This document shows, in pieces, positions 14,990-26,138 of a DNA stretch of 64,000 nt. This stretch comes from Pelecanus crispus (lineage: Eukaryota; Chordata; Aves; Pelecaniformes; Pelecanidae), in assembly GCF_030463565.1 (NCBI RefSeq), contig NC_134676.1, positions 27,715,228 to 27,779,227 on the forward strand. Direction: 5' to 3'. Numbering within the stretch: position 1 is the first letter of the stretch; every line of letters begins with the position of its first letter. The translations under genes and the position numbers were made by a program. The notes beneath the pieces were generated by a model. It did not search any database. It was not told the DNA's origin and saw nothing but the letters and a program-made list of their open reading frames with translations.

Positions 14990-15657
14990 GAGCCAAGCCT
15001 TCCCGGTTTGGGGTGAGTTGACCCTACAGAGGCGGCCCCTGCCCGCCCCTCGCGGAGCATCCCCTCGCCCTACACCAGCAAGGCGTCTTTGCCTGTGTGT
15101 GCAAACCATAGCGGTTCGGTTCTCCGCGGAACATCCACGCCTGGCAGCAACAGTTCATTTTCACCAGATACGGGGGAAAGCAAAGGGGATGAAGAAACCC
15201 CAACGGCACGCAAGGGCTTTTTGCTGTCGAGAATTAAGCAGGGGGAGATTTTATTCCGGCACGTGAGCACCTCTCCCAGACGCCCGCTGCTTGCCATCGG
15301 CCGCAAAGCTCGAAACCAACCCGTTCTTCCCCGGCCTTAGCTCCAGGAGCGATCTCGGCACCGGGGCACCCCGGAGCCACCCGAGGGAGCCCGGGGGGCC
15401 CGGCGCTCGCCCCCGGGGGGGCTCCAGGCCAGGCGTCCCCCGGCGCAGCCCCCCCCCGCAGCAGTGCCAGCCCGGCCCGGCCGCCGCAGCTGCGGTGAGG
15501 GCAGCCGCTGCTGGCAGCTGCATCCCGCCTGCCGAAGCATCATCTCCCTCCCCGGGGGAGGCGGGGGACGCTCCGGCCCCGTCCTCCTTCTGCCGCGGCC
15601 GGCGGGGACCCGCACCGGCCCCACCGGGAACCCCCGTCCGGAGCGGCCGCCGTTTAC

Positions 15658-15984
15658 CTTGGCGCTGGTGCTGCTGGTCTGGGTCTCCGCTTCGATGCCG
15701 CAGCAGCGGGGAGCCCTGGCCCGGGCGGAGGCGCCGGGCTCCCTGCGCTCCCTGCGGCGGGGGCCGGCGGAGGGCGGCGGCGGCGGCTGCTGGTGCCGCC
15801 GCCGGCTCTGGTAGGAGAGGACGGAGGGGATGGAGTCGGCCGCGTCTGTCTTGATGAAGAGGCCGTGCAGGGTGGCGGTGCCCTGCGAGATGGTGGTGGT
15901 CTGGTGGGGGGAATTGGACTCGTCCGAGTCCCGGCAGTAAATCACGCCGCTCTGCGAGACGTGGATGCTGGGGGCGCAGCCCAT
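15658..15984 (-). CDS. PDE8B: PDE8B first coding exon (high-affinity cAMP phosphodiesterase 8B, N terminus)
   Basis: PDE8B hydrolyses cAMP with high affinity and is insensitive to the common inhibitor IBMX. The ATG at 15984 has a good context (G at -3 and +4) and opens with [20 protein letters not shown], which matches the known PDE8B N terminus. Gly2 and Cys3 form the expected N-myristoylation/palmitoylation signal for membrane attachment. The frame continues through a conserved [10 protein letters not shown] block, a proline and arginine-rich low-complexity stretch (QQPPPPPS), then [16 protein letters not shown]. It ends at a donor (AAG|GTAAAC; GT at 15657-15656), giving 327 nt, 109 codons, phase 0. 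Reading past the donor gives a longer frame (to 15337) of arginine/glycine-rich noise, so the donor is preferred. The PAS and catalytic HD domains lie in exons beyond the low-coordinate edge of the window. The middle proline/arginine part differs from mammals. Confidence 0.94.
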
Positions 15985-16079
15985 CCCTTCCCTTCCCCAC
16001 CCCGCCCCACTGCACCGCCGGCGGCCCGCTCCGGCCCGCTCCGCTCCCCCCGGCCGCCGCCCCTGCGCCGCGCACCCCG

Positions 16080-16147
16080 CGGCGGCACCGGCGGCGGCAC
16101 CGCCACCGCCACCGCCACCGGCACCGGCACCGGCACCGGCACCACCC
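16080..16147. repeat. GC-rich trinucleotide/hexanucleotide repeat upstream of PDE8B
   Basis: Tandem CGG/GGCACC-type units give an imperfect 3- and 6-base periodicity in the 5' flank or 5' UTR of PDE8B. The tract is pure enough to be length-variable between individuals. Any effect on expression is inference. Confidence 0.8.
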
Positions 16148-16318
16148 CCCGCCGCTGGCGCTGGCGCTGCCCCGGCCGCTCCCGCCCATGCGGCGCCTCC
16201 CCGGCACCCCCGCCCGTCTCCCCGCGCCGCCTCCAGGGACCCCAGACCCGCTAAGCCCCTTCCCCTCCTCGGCAGCGTCTTACGAAGCCCCTGCGGCCAC
16301 CGGGTCCTTCAGCCGGGG

Positions 16319-16352
16319 GCGAGGAGGAGGAGGAGGAGGAAGAGAAGAAGAT
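16319..16352. repeat. (GAG)n purine-rich microsatellite
   Basis: A run of about seven GAG/GGA units continues as AGAAGAAG at the upstream edge of the PDE8B CpG island. Confidence 0.8.
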
Positions 16353-16440
16353 GCATCACCCGTGGTGCAGCCCCCTCCCGACCCTGGCAAAGGGTCTGCT
16401 TGCGAGCCTTCCGTTCGTACAACACGACACCCCCCCTCCC

Positions 16441-18614
16441 AGTTGTGCCAAATACTTTTTTGTTTTTTCTTTCTTTCTTTTTCAAAGCAGTTGAAAATAC
16501 TTATTTTGACAGTCAGAACGTGCCTGTTTTCTCAGCCATGGGTGAGCAAATCTCAATTGTTTGGAGGGACTGCAGGGTGGAGTTTGGAGCCACACAGCAC
16601 CCACTGCAAGTTAGGAAAAAAAAGCCAGGATTGTTCCAAAACCTTTAATGATGTTTTTCAATTAGTCCAACATTCAAAAACACAACTGCTATTTTAGCCT
16701 ATATGTCTGATAGCTGCCAATCCCTGTTTCCAGCCCCTGGGGAGATAATCAAGCAAAATGTTTAATGCTGCAGAGATTTACACACCTTCTTAGCTTTCCA
16801 CAGTGAATAGTTTCATTGACCTCAGTGAAACTACCTATGAGGTGTAAAGCTAAACATGTGGTTTTTAAGTCTTCACAAGATTTTAGTTTAAATCTCTGTG
16901 TTTTCAATGGCACATTATAAATCCTCCAAGAATTGGTAATGTCATCCAAGCAGTACACTGCCTGCCTAGTAAAGCATTTATCTGACACCCAGTTACCAAC
17001 AAACACTTGTGTATACACCTTTTCTTCTCCTTGGAGCGTTACTGGATGTTTGATAGCTCCTTCTCCACCTAGGTTTTAGTGAGTGATGTAAAAATACTAG
17101 CAATGTGAAGCACAGTCATCGAAAGGATTGTGACGTTGAATGACAAAGTGCTCTGAACATGTTGGTTTGGCTCCTAATACTCCTGAAGCGCTTTCATGGA
17201 TTAGAGACCAGTTTATTCAGAGTGGTATCTTCACAGCTGAAATGCCTCAGTTTAGAGAGACTGTTTGAGTTTTCAGCCTCTGTCTCTGCTGATCCAGTCC
17301 ATGGTCATTGTAATTATGTCAATATGGACATTCACTCATCCACCAAAAACTGGACCAGGATCACCAACCTATTTGACAATACGGATATTCACTCATCCAT
17401 CGAGAACTAGACTGAGATCACCAACCTATTTGACAAACTATGGTTTTCCAGTTACCAGAGAGAGCCTGTGTTGGCCCCAGTAATCAAACTTCTCTAGGTA
17501 ATTTCTTCCCCCACTAGTTGTCAATGTTCACAAACCAGGTTGTGGCTCATATCCTGCATATGCTGCATGTTTGCATGCTGCCACGTTGCTCTGCTGGTGG
17601 CTGTCTTTGAGGACTACCTTGAAGACACGCTCAGTACGAGTGAAACGAAGCAGACTACGCTTCATCACCCAACTATGCAGCCTTTCTTGCTGCTTAGGCT
17701 GAAGTTCTGGATGAGACCTTCCAGTCTCCCAGAGCATAATGCACTTAGTTGCAGATGAAATGTCCTAAAACTGCGTTTAATAACAAAAGAGCAACCAGTT
17801 GTATGCATTCCTGGCAATATTTTCACATCCCTCTTCACTTCTGTTATAGTTGGGAAACTAAACTTGGGGATTTGAGTTACCTGCCTTAGGCCACACCTGA
17901 GATTTGCAGCAGAGCCAGGAGCTCAGGAATGCCACTCAGAACCCATATGTTGGTGTAAATGACGTTGCCCCAAAAGACCTCTAAGAGTTGTTGACTATCT
18001 AGTTTGAGGCTTTGTTCATAGGAATTTACCCACCCCAGGTATCAACAGCATCTAGAATTTTAATAAAGGATGTGAACATAAACGGTATTTTGAATTTGCA
18101 GACTGAACTTGGTGAAAATGTCACATCACACCCTAAACTCTGTTGCTAGCTATTCACAGTCCATTTTTTCTGAATTGATATCAGTGATAAGCTATTTCAT
18201 CAGTCAGTCAATACCTACATTCCCTTAGTATCCCAGTACTTGGGTTTCTGCCCTGCTCCTACTGAATTCTGTGACAACTTTGCTATCCATTTCGGACAGT
18301 AGTGCAGGCACCTTCCCATTCTCACATGGATTTCCCTTGTTTAGGTGTAACATTTGAGTTGATGTCAGAGAATAAGTTGTAGGAATAAGAAGTCACAGCT
18401 CTGGAGAAACTTTGCCAAATGCAACTTTCAAGTAGTTCTCCCTGTGCTGTTGATTTTGCCGTAACAGGGAATGATCACCACTGAAGAGGATGAGCCTGCC
18501 TGTGCAAAGTGCCAGAGTGCTTGAGAGGAGTGAAGGCTGTGGGCCGGGGAGCTATGTGGACTGCTGAAAAACAACAGAAAACTGGGGAGAGTAACTTAAT
18601 GCTTTGTCTGACAG
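16441..18614. other. Upstream flank of PDE8B, gene-free
   Basis: Composition returns to AT-rich unique sequence. Apart from the 58-bp duplication at 17321-17436 I see no coding exon, RNA gene or mobile element here. Open frames are short and unrecognised. Confidence 0.5.
17321..17436. repeat. Two-copy 58-bp direct tandem duplication
   Basis: The unit beginning AATATGGACATTCACTCATC at 17321 is repeated from 17379 (AATACGGATATTCACTCATC). Both units end in the same ATCACCAACCTATTTGACA block. The copies differ at several positions, so this is an old local duplication rather than an assembly artefact. Confidence 0.9.
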
Positions 18615-19022
18615 CAGAATCACAGAATCATAGGATGGCTGAGGTTGGAAGGGTCATCTGGTCCAACCCTCCAGCTCAAGAAGGGCCACTGAGAGCCGGT
18701 TGCTCAGGATGGGCATATGCAGATGGTTTTTTAATATCTCCATGGATAGAAAGTCCACCACCCCTCTGGACAACCTAGTCCAGTGCTCAGTCACACTCAT
18801 AGTTCCCTCCTGATGTTCAGAGGGAACCTCCAGTGTTTCAGTTTGTGCCCATTGCCTCTGGACCTGTCACTGGGCACCACTGGAAAGAGCCTGGTTCAGT
18901 CCTCTTTGCACCCTGCTTTCATGTATTTATATACATTGATGAGATCCCCCTGAGCCTTCTCTTCTCCAGGCTGAACAGTGCCAGCTCTCTCAGCCTCTCC
19001 TCATCCTCATATGTGCAGTGCT
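18615..19022 (-). mobile_element. CR1 retrotransposon fragment, reverse orientation
   Basis: The plus strand opens with the reverse complement of the CR1 tail (CAGAATCACAGAATCATAGG) and continues into the conserved GGTTGGAAGGG(A/T)C block. The inverse complement of the ORF2 C-terminal/3' UTR region follows, ending near CTCTCAGCCTCTCCTCATCC. It is truncated at its 5' end, with many substitutions and no open reverse-transcriptase frame, so it is an old copy. Confidence 0.93.
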
Positions 19023-21789
19023 CAGAAGGAACTTAGATGGATGGAACAAGCAAGTGATGATTAGCATGAGCAGAGGCTGGAGTGGGGCAGAGTGGATTCA
19101 GAGGATGACTGCTGCTGAAATAGGAAGTGAAGAAATGGAAAGTTAAAGATGCCTCTTCCCAACATCAGTACTCCTCCTGCACCTTGCCTGTGAGAAGACA
19201 ACTGTGGATTTACTGGACAGGGGGGAAAAGGGAATATTTAAAACATATGCATGCACACTTGCACCCTGTCTGATGGCACGCTCAAGTCATGCTCCTGCAG
19301 TCACCTTGCTGCAGTCTGCCCTGACTGATGCCCACTAAAGCGGAAGACTTTACCGTGATCAGCACGTACTAATTCAACCAGGGACTAAGGAGGGATAGTT
19401 AATGTACTGAAGAAGACTCTGCCCTCAGAAATGCATATTTAGTATGGCCCCAGGATTAAGCCAGTGCATCCAACCACTGGAAGATATTCACATGCACCAG
19501 TTTTTCCAGTACTAAAGAGCCTTCGCTGGCTTTAGCTGCAACTATACTAATCCTAACAAATTTTATGCTCACAGGAAACCAGTTTCTTACACAAGACTAA
19601 TTTCAGCATGATGAATTTAAGCATATGAGTGATTCTGGAAGCTGTCAGTGGAACCCTGAAACATCTCATCTTTTTTTCCAGTAAAAAGCAGTGGATCTAC
19701 ATTCTCTATGGTGTTTACACCTGCAAATCCCTCCACAATGAGGAAAATATACTCCTCCAAACTTTATATCCCTCCAAAGCCAGTCATAGGCTTCGCTCTG
19801 ACCTCAATATTAAGACTCTGTGCTATGAGTAGATTGGTAAGTTTATGTTGGCATTATTGGAAGTGACATCTGTAAATCCCAATTCATTGCAGTAAGCATA
19901 TACTACTTCAGAGGTTGCATTTTACAGAGACTTAAAAATCTGGTACTTGACAACCAGCTACTGAAGACAGTTACCTCTATTCATGGTTCATTTACTGTAA
20001 AACCAGTTTAAGAATGTATGAATAAGTCTGCACAAAAATAAAAAAAAAAATTACTAGGCTCTTAGGAGGTTCAACAGTTTCTCAGTCCTTTCATATTGGT
20101 CCAACAGTCTAAACTACAGTAAAAACTAACATGCTGCATATGCAGATTAGAGCAAAGTAAATACCTAAAAATTATTTAAATTATCCAGACTATGTGCTGT
20201 GTTTTTAACTTAAAATAGATATAAGGAAAATAATAATCATAGCAGCTAGAATAGAACTCTTCTCTGTAACTTCTGTTTTGTTAAAAAACCCATGTCTATA
20301 GTAATTTGATAATCTATAATAGATTACCAAGTGCTAACCTTGTCCTTTTGCTCATCAACAATACAAGAAATGATGGTGCTTGGAAAACAGAAAGATGTTA
20401 AATACAAGAGGTGAAGGTGATTTCTTTTGCCTTAGGAAGAGCAGAATATATTTTTCAGTCCACAAATCCAATGAATCTTTCACCAGTGTAATCAAGAGCA
20501 ACTTCACTGAAAGCAATGACCTTTCTCCAACTCAACCAAAAATCACAATCAAGTCCTATTTTCTTTTTCCCTGCCCCAACCCCCTTTCATTTTATAACTT
20601 TGAAAAATAATTCATTGCAGCAAAACTGTGGTTTAATTTACCATGGCTTTGTTATACTCTTTTTGCATACTAAATTCTGTGAGTGCCACGAATAACAATC
20701 TCCCCGTAGCAACACCCTACAATAAGATACCCTCAGGTAGGCATTGCTCAGACAGAATGGGTTTGATGGGATTGCCTGTTAATCACAGCATAAAGCCTGA
20801 TTTGGCCTTATTTTACAGTCAGATTTTGACTGGCTTGGACAGTGCCAGTTATCTGTTTCCCCCAGAAAATATTTTGCACTCTGGATATTTTGTGAGTTGG
20901 GAAACTGAGTCACGGAGAAGCCTGTTTCCAAGCTCACTCAAGGAAGCAGAGCTGAAGAGGGAACTCAGTCTGGTTCCCTTTCTGCTAGCAGTCATGACAC
21001 TGTAAATGCAGCGAGGCACAAATTGTGCTGAGAGTGCATGGAGGGGCAGGGACCTTCCTCCGCCCTCTACCTTCTCCACCCCTTGGTGTGTGCAAGCAAG
21101 GAAGAGCTGCGGCTCCTGACCTCCTCCGTCTGCAGCTGTTTCTCTTTCCCCAGGGGCAGGAGAAGATGCAGCCCTGGGCTTTTGCTTCTCACTGCTGAAG
21201 GGTGATGAGCTGCCCCAAGGATGCAGAATTCCTCTGGGAGACAGACACCTGTAGTCGTTTTCCCTGTAATGAGCCAACTTGGCACTGTCCTTCATATCAG
21301 CGTATTCTTGACAGACACAGCAACCCTTTACTACAGTGCTTTGAAGAGGAAGAGTAATGTATAGAAATAGATAGTAACTACAGGCTTCAGCCACCAGCAG
21401 TAGCATTATGTGTTAGCATTATTCCCCTTGAGGAGCTCAGCTTTTGACAGGACATTGGCCAGATACTTCTACTTATAAGCAAATTTTCTAGGACAACAGT
21501 GATCACATCATATTTAAAAGGCTTAGGGTTCTGCTCTCCACCAAACCCTTCAGTTTGCCTTTGAATAGGACTGAGTCAAGTACTTCACAGCACTCAAAGT
21601 TAAGAAAAACCACTGCGTTTCTCCTACCAGCGCTGAAAAGTCCCCCAGCAAGACTTCAGCGGCCGTTTCCTCACCAGAAGCTTGTTCTTTACTCGTTATT
21701 GCTTTAATGACGCGACTTTTCTGCCTTGATTTGTTCTTCTGCGGGAATATTTGAATCGCTGCACAGCAAATCCCTCTCGGGTGGTCATC
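19023..21789. other. Intergenic or upstream-intron DNA, no assigned gene
   Basis: Mostly AT-rich unique sequence. One minus-strand frame at 20849-21406 is open for 185 codons from an ATG but shows no domain I can name. I see no splice-flanked exon with recognisable coding content. Confidence 0.45.
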
Positions 21790-22063
21790 GCACCCACTGG
21801 AAGCCCTTGGCTCTGTGCTCTGCGCACCGCCGAGCGCAGGTGCCGGCGAGCCGGGCCGCGTTGAGCGGGCTCAGGCAGCCGCTTTGGCAGCACCAGCGGT
21901 CGGGCACGTCTCCGCCAGCCCCCGGGTGCCGCCCGGAGGGGGAGATCCCCCGGAGACTGTCAGCACCCGCGGCCGCTGTGCCCCGGCTCTGGGCGCCCCG
22001 GAGCAGGGGGGAGCCCCTCGGGATCGCCCCGCTGCCCCCCGGACCCTCCCGGCCTCCCCTTAC

Positions 22064-22084
22064 CTTCCTCCCCGGCCCGTTCAT
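22064..22084 (-). CDS. Candidate alternative first coding exon of PDE8B (speculative)
   Basis: On the minus strand an ATG at 22084-22082 with A at -3 opens a seven-codon frame, MNGPGRK, that reaches a strong donor (AAG|GTAAGG, GT at 22063-22062) in phase 0. PDE8B exon 1 also ends in phase 0 and lies downstream on the same strand, so splicing from here to PDE8B exon 2 would keep the frame. The frame is also open upstream of this ATG, so the true start could be earlier. The splice motif and phase are visible; the connection to PDE8B is inference. Confidence 0.25.
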
Positions 22085-22099
22085 CCTCCGAGGAGCGGA

Positions 22100-22135
22100 G
22101 GGGAGCGGGACCGGCGCTCCGGCGCGGCTGCCCAG
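22100..22135 (+). other. Candidate plus-strand non-coding first exon end (splice donor)
   Basis: The plus strand of the island reaches a consensus donor, CCCAG|GTGAGC, after GC-rich sequence without a credible start codon. This would suit a non-coding first exon of a rightward transcript. In mammals ZBED3 lies between PDE8B and AGGF1 with this orientation relative to them, but no ZBED3-like BED zinc-finger coding exon was found to the right. The transcript start cannot be placed; only the donor is read directly. Confidence 0.25.
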
Positions 22136-25100
22136 GTGAGCGGGGCGGGACCCCCCGGCCGCCGGCGCCTCCCCCGGGGCAGGCCCGGCCCGGCCCCTCC
22201 CCGGAGCTCCCCCGCCGCCCAGCGCCCGGCCCCGCTGGGCTGGAGCGCTCCAGGAAAATGAGTTTCGGCTCTGGGGCTCCACGGGGGAAGGAGGGCGAAC
22301 CGGCTCCCCCGAGCTGTCCCGCCCCCCCGGCCTCTGCCCCTGCCTGTGCCCCGTACCGATCATTTTCTGCCCTGATCGGGAACATTTAGTAATGGGGTAA
22401 ACCACTCGGGGAAAGTAAGGTGAACAAAGGTGAGTGCTCTGAGCCTGCCTTGGTTCAGTATGCTAATAGTTAACACAGCCTTTGGAAAAAGGCAAACCCT
22501 TACATCCCCTGGAAAGAGTGGCAAATCCACCCACGGAGCGGGTAGCTAGCTCGTTGCTAGTGCTTTTTGGGGTCCTCAGGTAAAAGCCAGCCTCACAGTC
22601 GAGGAGAGGGGAGACAAACTGCCTGGGGATGACAGAAGGCAGCATGAAGCAAATCTCAACTGCCAGAGGTGAGACCAGAGACATACTTCCAACAGCCTAT
22701 TTTAATCTTTGAGATATTCTAGTTTGCAGTACCAGGTAGGTGGAATGCGTGATCTTGGGAATGACATCTTTGGGCTTGACTGGACTTGACTCCCTCACTT
22801 TGTTGCTCTCTCCTTCATGCTTTAAGAACAGCTTATTGCTGTTTTTCCTTTTGGAGTATTGCTATTTCTTGGGAGTGTCAATACTGTCACTGCTCTGTAG
22901 TGGTACCCAAGGCCTCAACGAGGGAGCTGTACAAGATACTCAGCAAACACCATAAAAAACAATCCCTACCCAAAAAAGTCAAAGGCTTGCACACAAGACA
23001 GTGGAGAGCACGTGCATGTCACAAAAGTAGAGCAACATTAAAGATGACTGGGAGCTGTGGTACAGGTAGAGGTCAAGTCACAGCAGCTGCCAAGCCAAAA
23101 CCCCACAAACCCACAGACCACAACACAAAATAAACACAAAGTGCTGAATCTGTGCAGAAAATCAGTTCTAGAGAGAAGAAGCAGAACCAGCATGGGTCAG
23201 CAAGTTATGTCAGATTGAGGCTAGGGACTGTGAACCGCTGCCCTAATTCTAGGGGAGAAGACACACGTGTCAGCAAACACAGTCCTGCTTAAGCTCCCCA
23301 GAAACCCTAGACAGTGCACGCATTGAAATGTCCTCGACAGCAGGTCAGAACATCCTCACTTTTGTGGCCATACATCTGCAAGAGCTGTTGTCTGGGAGCT
23401 CATGTCCTTGGTGCTCTCTCAAAGGTCCTGGTCCTGCATGGATGAGATGGACAGGAGGTTTCCTACGGCCTCATTCTTGGACACCTGGGACTGCAGCCCT
23501 GGTATGCTCTCAGAGGAGGTATAACCTTTCCTTTTCAGCACCTCTGCACATGTGCCAGGTGCCAACCAGCCTTTAACTGCAAACCTCAGAATCAGCTTTG
23601 CCCAGCTATTCCAAAAGATTGTCAGACAAGCAAGCATCACAGCCTGCCCTGGGACTCTTGCTTTCCCCATGCAGACAAATTAGGGACTAATCAAAGCATG
23701 CCTCTTATTCCTGCCATTCTATGCAGCCAGGCTGCCTTCCCAACAAAGACCCAGGAAAAGGAGGAAGGATCTCACCCAGACACAGCATCACGATCAGGGC
23801 AAGATGTTCATCTGGACACAACACCTCAGAAGTGCCCAGAGCGCTACGTTTTGGATACAGCCACACAGACTTTTTGCAGCTCCTACATAGGCCTTTCCTT
23901 GCATTTCTCCTTGCACTGTCCCTTTCGAGCTGATGTGGCTTTTGAAGACTCACTAGAGGAATGCTGAGACCAGCCAGAGCATCAACTCTTTGCAAGCACT
24001 GAGAAGCGGGCACAGGAAACGCAGAAGGCTCAGCCTCATCACTAACAACCACATTCTGTATGTGGCAGACAAACGGCATTTTGCGTGCACTCCAAAAGGA
24101 GGATGCCATCCTGCAGTGACTGTACTGTCAGCAAGGCTTTTCCTGAGCAAAGAGCACAGGCATAGACCCACTCACTTTTTATTCACCTGTGACTTGGGAC
24201 CGGGCTGCAGGCACTAACTGCAGCACTCTAGAAGATAAAACTCGGTCTTTGTTTCTGGGGAAGCAGTCACATGGAGGGGATTATTCTGCCTACTTTTCTT
24301 TTACATGTAGAAGTAAAATAAAAAGTAAATTGTCTGCTTTTTTTAGTACATTTTTCATGCATGTAGACTTTAGCATGCACTAAAGACCCCACTTCAGGCT
24401 CGGTATACTATTCCCACTGATCTTAATGGGAATGTGGCTGTTTATATTTTAATAGGGATGGAATTAGGCCCTTCATTTGAATTTTAAGGCTTTTTTATTC
24501 CTTTTTTTATTAATCTATTTAATCATTCTTAATTTGCTTCTGCTGTGTTCTGAGAACATCGTTAAGTACACTCCAGTGTCCTGAATAACATCTTTAAATT
24601 CTAGTATGCAAACATTGTGCCTCCTAGTGGGTAATGTATACAGACTTCAGCTGTCCTTCACGTTGCATTTTCATATTAATTTCTTGGGACTTTCTTCTGT
24701 TAGCATCAAGGAGGTAATTTTCAATATTTACATCACTCTGGAAGTCCCTTGTTTCTTTCCTATGCTGTTCACTTTGCTCTTTCTTGCACACAGCCAGTTA
24801 GGTTCTGAACATTTGGCCTTTTCTGAACATTTGGCCTCTGAGATATTCTTTGCTGTGCATAAACCTTCTATTCAAATTCCTCTCATCCACAAGCCTGTTT
24901 GTAAAGAGCCCATTCCTAAGACGTTATTGCAGCCATAGAACTAGTAAGGAAGTGTGTGTTTGTGTACCCCCCTGAGTGGACTTCCTTGAGTATATCATCT
25001 GTGCTTGAACTGTGCCATGACAGCAATAGAGTTCATGTTTCTTATGCAAGTAAAACGCTCACTCCATGGATTCAGGGAATTTTGAAAGAGGTATCCAAGA

Positions 25101-26078
25101 CATGTCACAGAAAAGACCCAGGATACTGCTTTTGTTGGGTGAATTCCCCCACCTGTGGAAGCAAATGACAAACTCCAGCAGCAGGCCAGTAGGTCTAGGT
25201 ACAGGAAAATCCATAATCCATTTCTGCCTCCTTAGGCTGGCTGCAGCCTGGCCGTCACTTCAGCTCACAGCATCCACATGTAGTTTATGAAAAGAAAAGC
25301 TCTAGGTACCAGCTGGTGGCCAGGCTGAGGTGTGCTTGCCCAGACAATCCTTCCTGCCCCAGCTGCAAGGACCAGAGCTTGGTCCTCCTAGGCTCAGGCA
25401 GACTCCAGAGCTCAGATTAAGTTTGCACTTGACCGTTTATTTGGCATTAGCAAAGCACACAACAAAACATCCCTGGTCTTGCAGACAGACCCAGTCCCAT
25501 GAATGGCATCCTCACTCATTTCTCTGCCATCAGATTTTCATCCTCTGATTTCATGGTAGGCAGGAGTAGGATGTCTTTCCCACTCAGACAAGAAGTTTTT
25601 TTGTTTTCCATTTATATTTGGCCAGTATTGAAAATGCTGCTAGATCTCAATAGATAAGAAATAATCTAAAATTAGCTGTGCTTAAAGTGAGCAAACAATT
25701 TTCATCTCTGAACATACATAACCTACGTGTAGGTTACAATATTAATCCCGAAAAGGCCATGATTTGCCAGACTGCAAGCCAAACTGGAGCACAGAAGATA
25801 TTTTCATTATTTTTTCTTTTTTATCCAGTCCTTATACACTAGCTTGGGTTTAATCTCTCCTCAGGTTTTCAGGTCAGCACAAGGACAAACAGAAAAAAAA
25901 TCATTAAAGGTTGACGTTAGAAGCTGAGGCAAGTAGATATCTAACAATACTCTCTGGCAGAGCACAGCTGGGTGAATAGGACACTGACGGAGATTTGTCA
26001 CATGACATGTACTCAAAAAAGCATTGCTTTTGTCACTGGCTAAGAAAGAACCATTCTTCAGAGAAAGAAGTGTCATTC

Positions 26079-26138
26079 AATAATAGTAGTAATAATAATA
26101 ATGACGATAATAAATAATAATAACAATAGTAATAATTT
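26079..26138. repeat. AAT/AGT trinucleotide microsatellite
   Basis: Imperfect tandem AAT units interrupted by AGT, GACGAT and AAC, typical of an ageing trinucleotide repeat. Confidence 0.85.

Larger units (their letters stand above)
14990..16440. promoter_or_regulatory. PDE8B: CpG island and promoter region of PDE8B
   Basis: Base composition changes abruptly from AT-rich to strongly GC- and CpG-rich, and the island covers PDE8B exon 1 and its upstream flank on the minus strand. The transcription start is expected at coordinates above 15984. A GC-box-like CCCCGCCCC is present near 16005 and CCG/CACCGG repeats fill 16080-16147. I saw no convincing TATA box, which fits a CpG-island promoter. 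The exact start site cannot be set from sequence. Long open frames on both strands inside the island reflect the lack of AT-rich stop codons. Confidence 0.8.
21790..22350. promoter_or_regulatory. Orphan CpG island, possible bidirectional promoter
   Basis: A sharply bounded CpG-rich block about 6 kb upstream of PDE8B exon 1. It has GC-rich open frames on both strands and splice-donor motifs in both directions: CCCAG|GTGAGC on the plus strand (exon end 22135) and GGAAG|GTAAGG on the minus strand (exon end 22064). CpG islands of this type usually mark promoters. It may drive an alternative PDE8B first exon leftward, a separate transcript rightward, or both. No product is recognised with certainty. 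Confidence 0.7.

Noticed and set aside
15251..16648. Several long overlapping open frames on both strands over the PDE8B CpG island
   Set aside because: They are shadows of GC-rich sequence with few stop codons. Only the frame with MGCAPS and a phase-0 donor matches a known protein.
21785..22405. 206-codon minus-strand and 148-codon plus-strand frames in the 22-kb island
   Set aside because: Proline/glycine/arginine-rich translations typical of CpG-island DNA with no domain. Only the donor motifs were kept as evidence.
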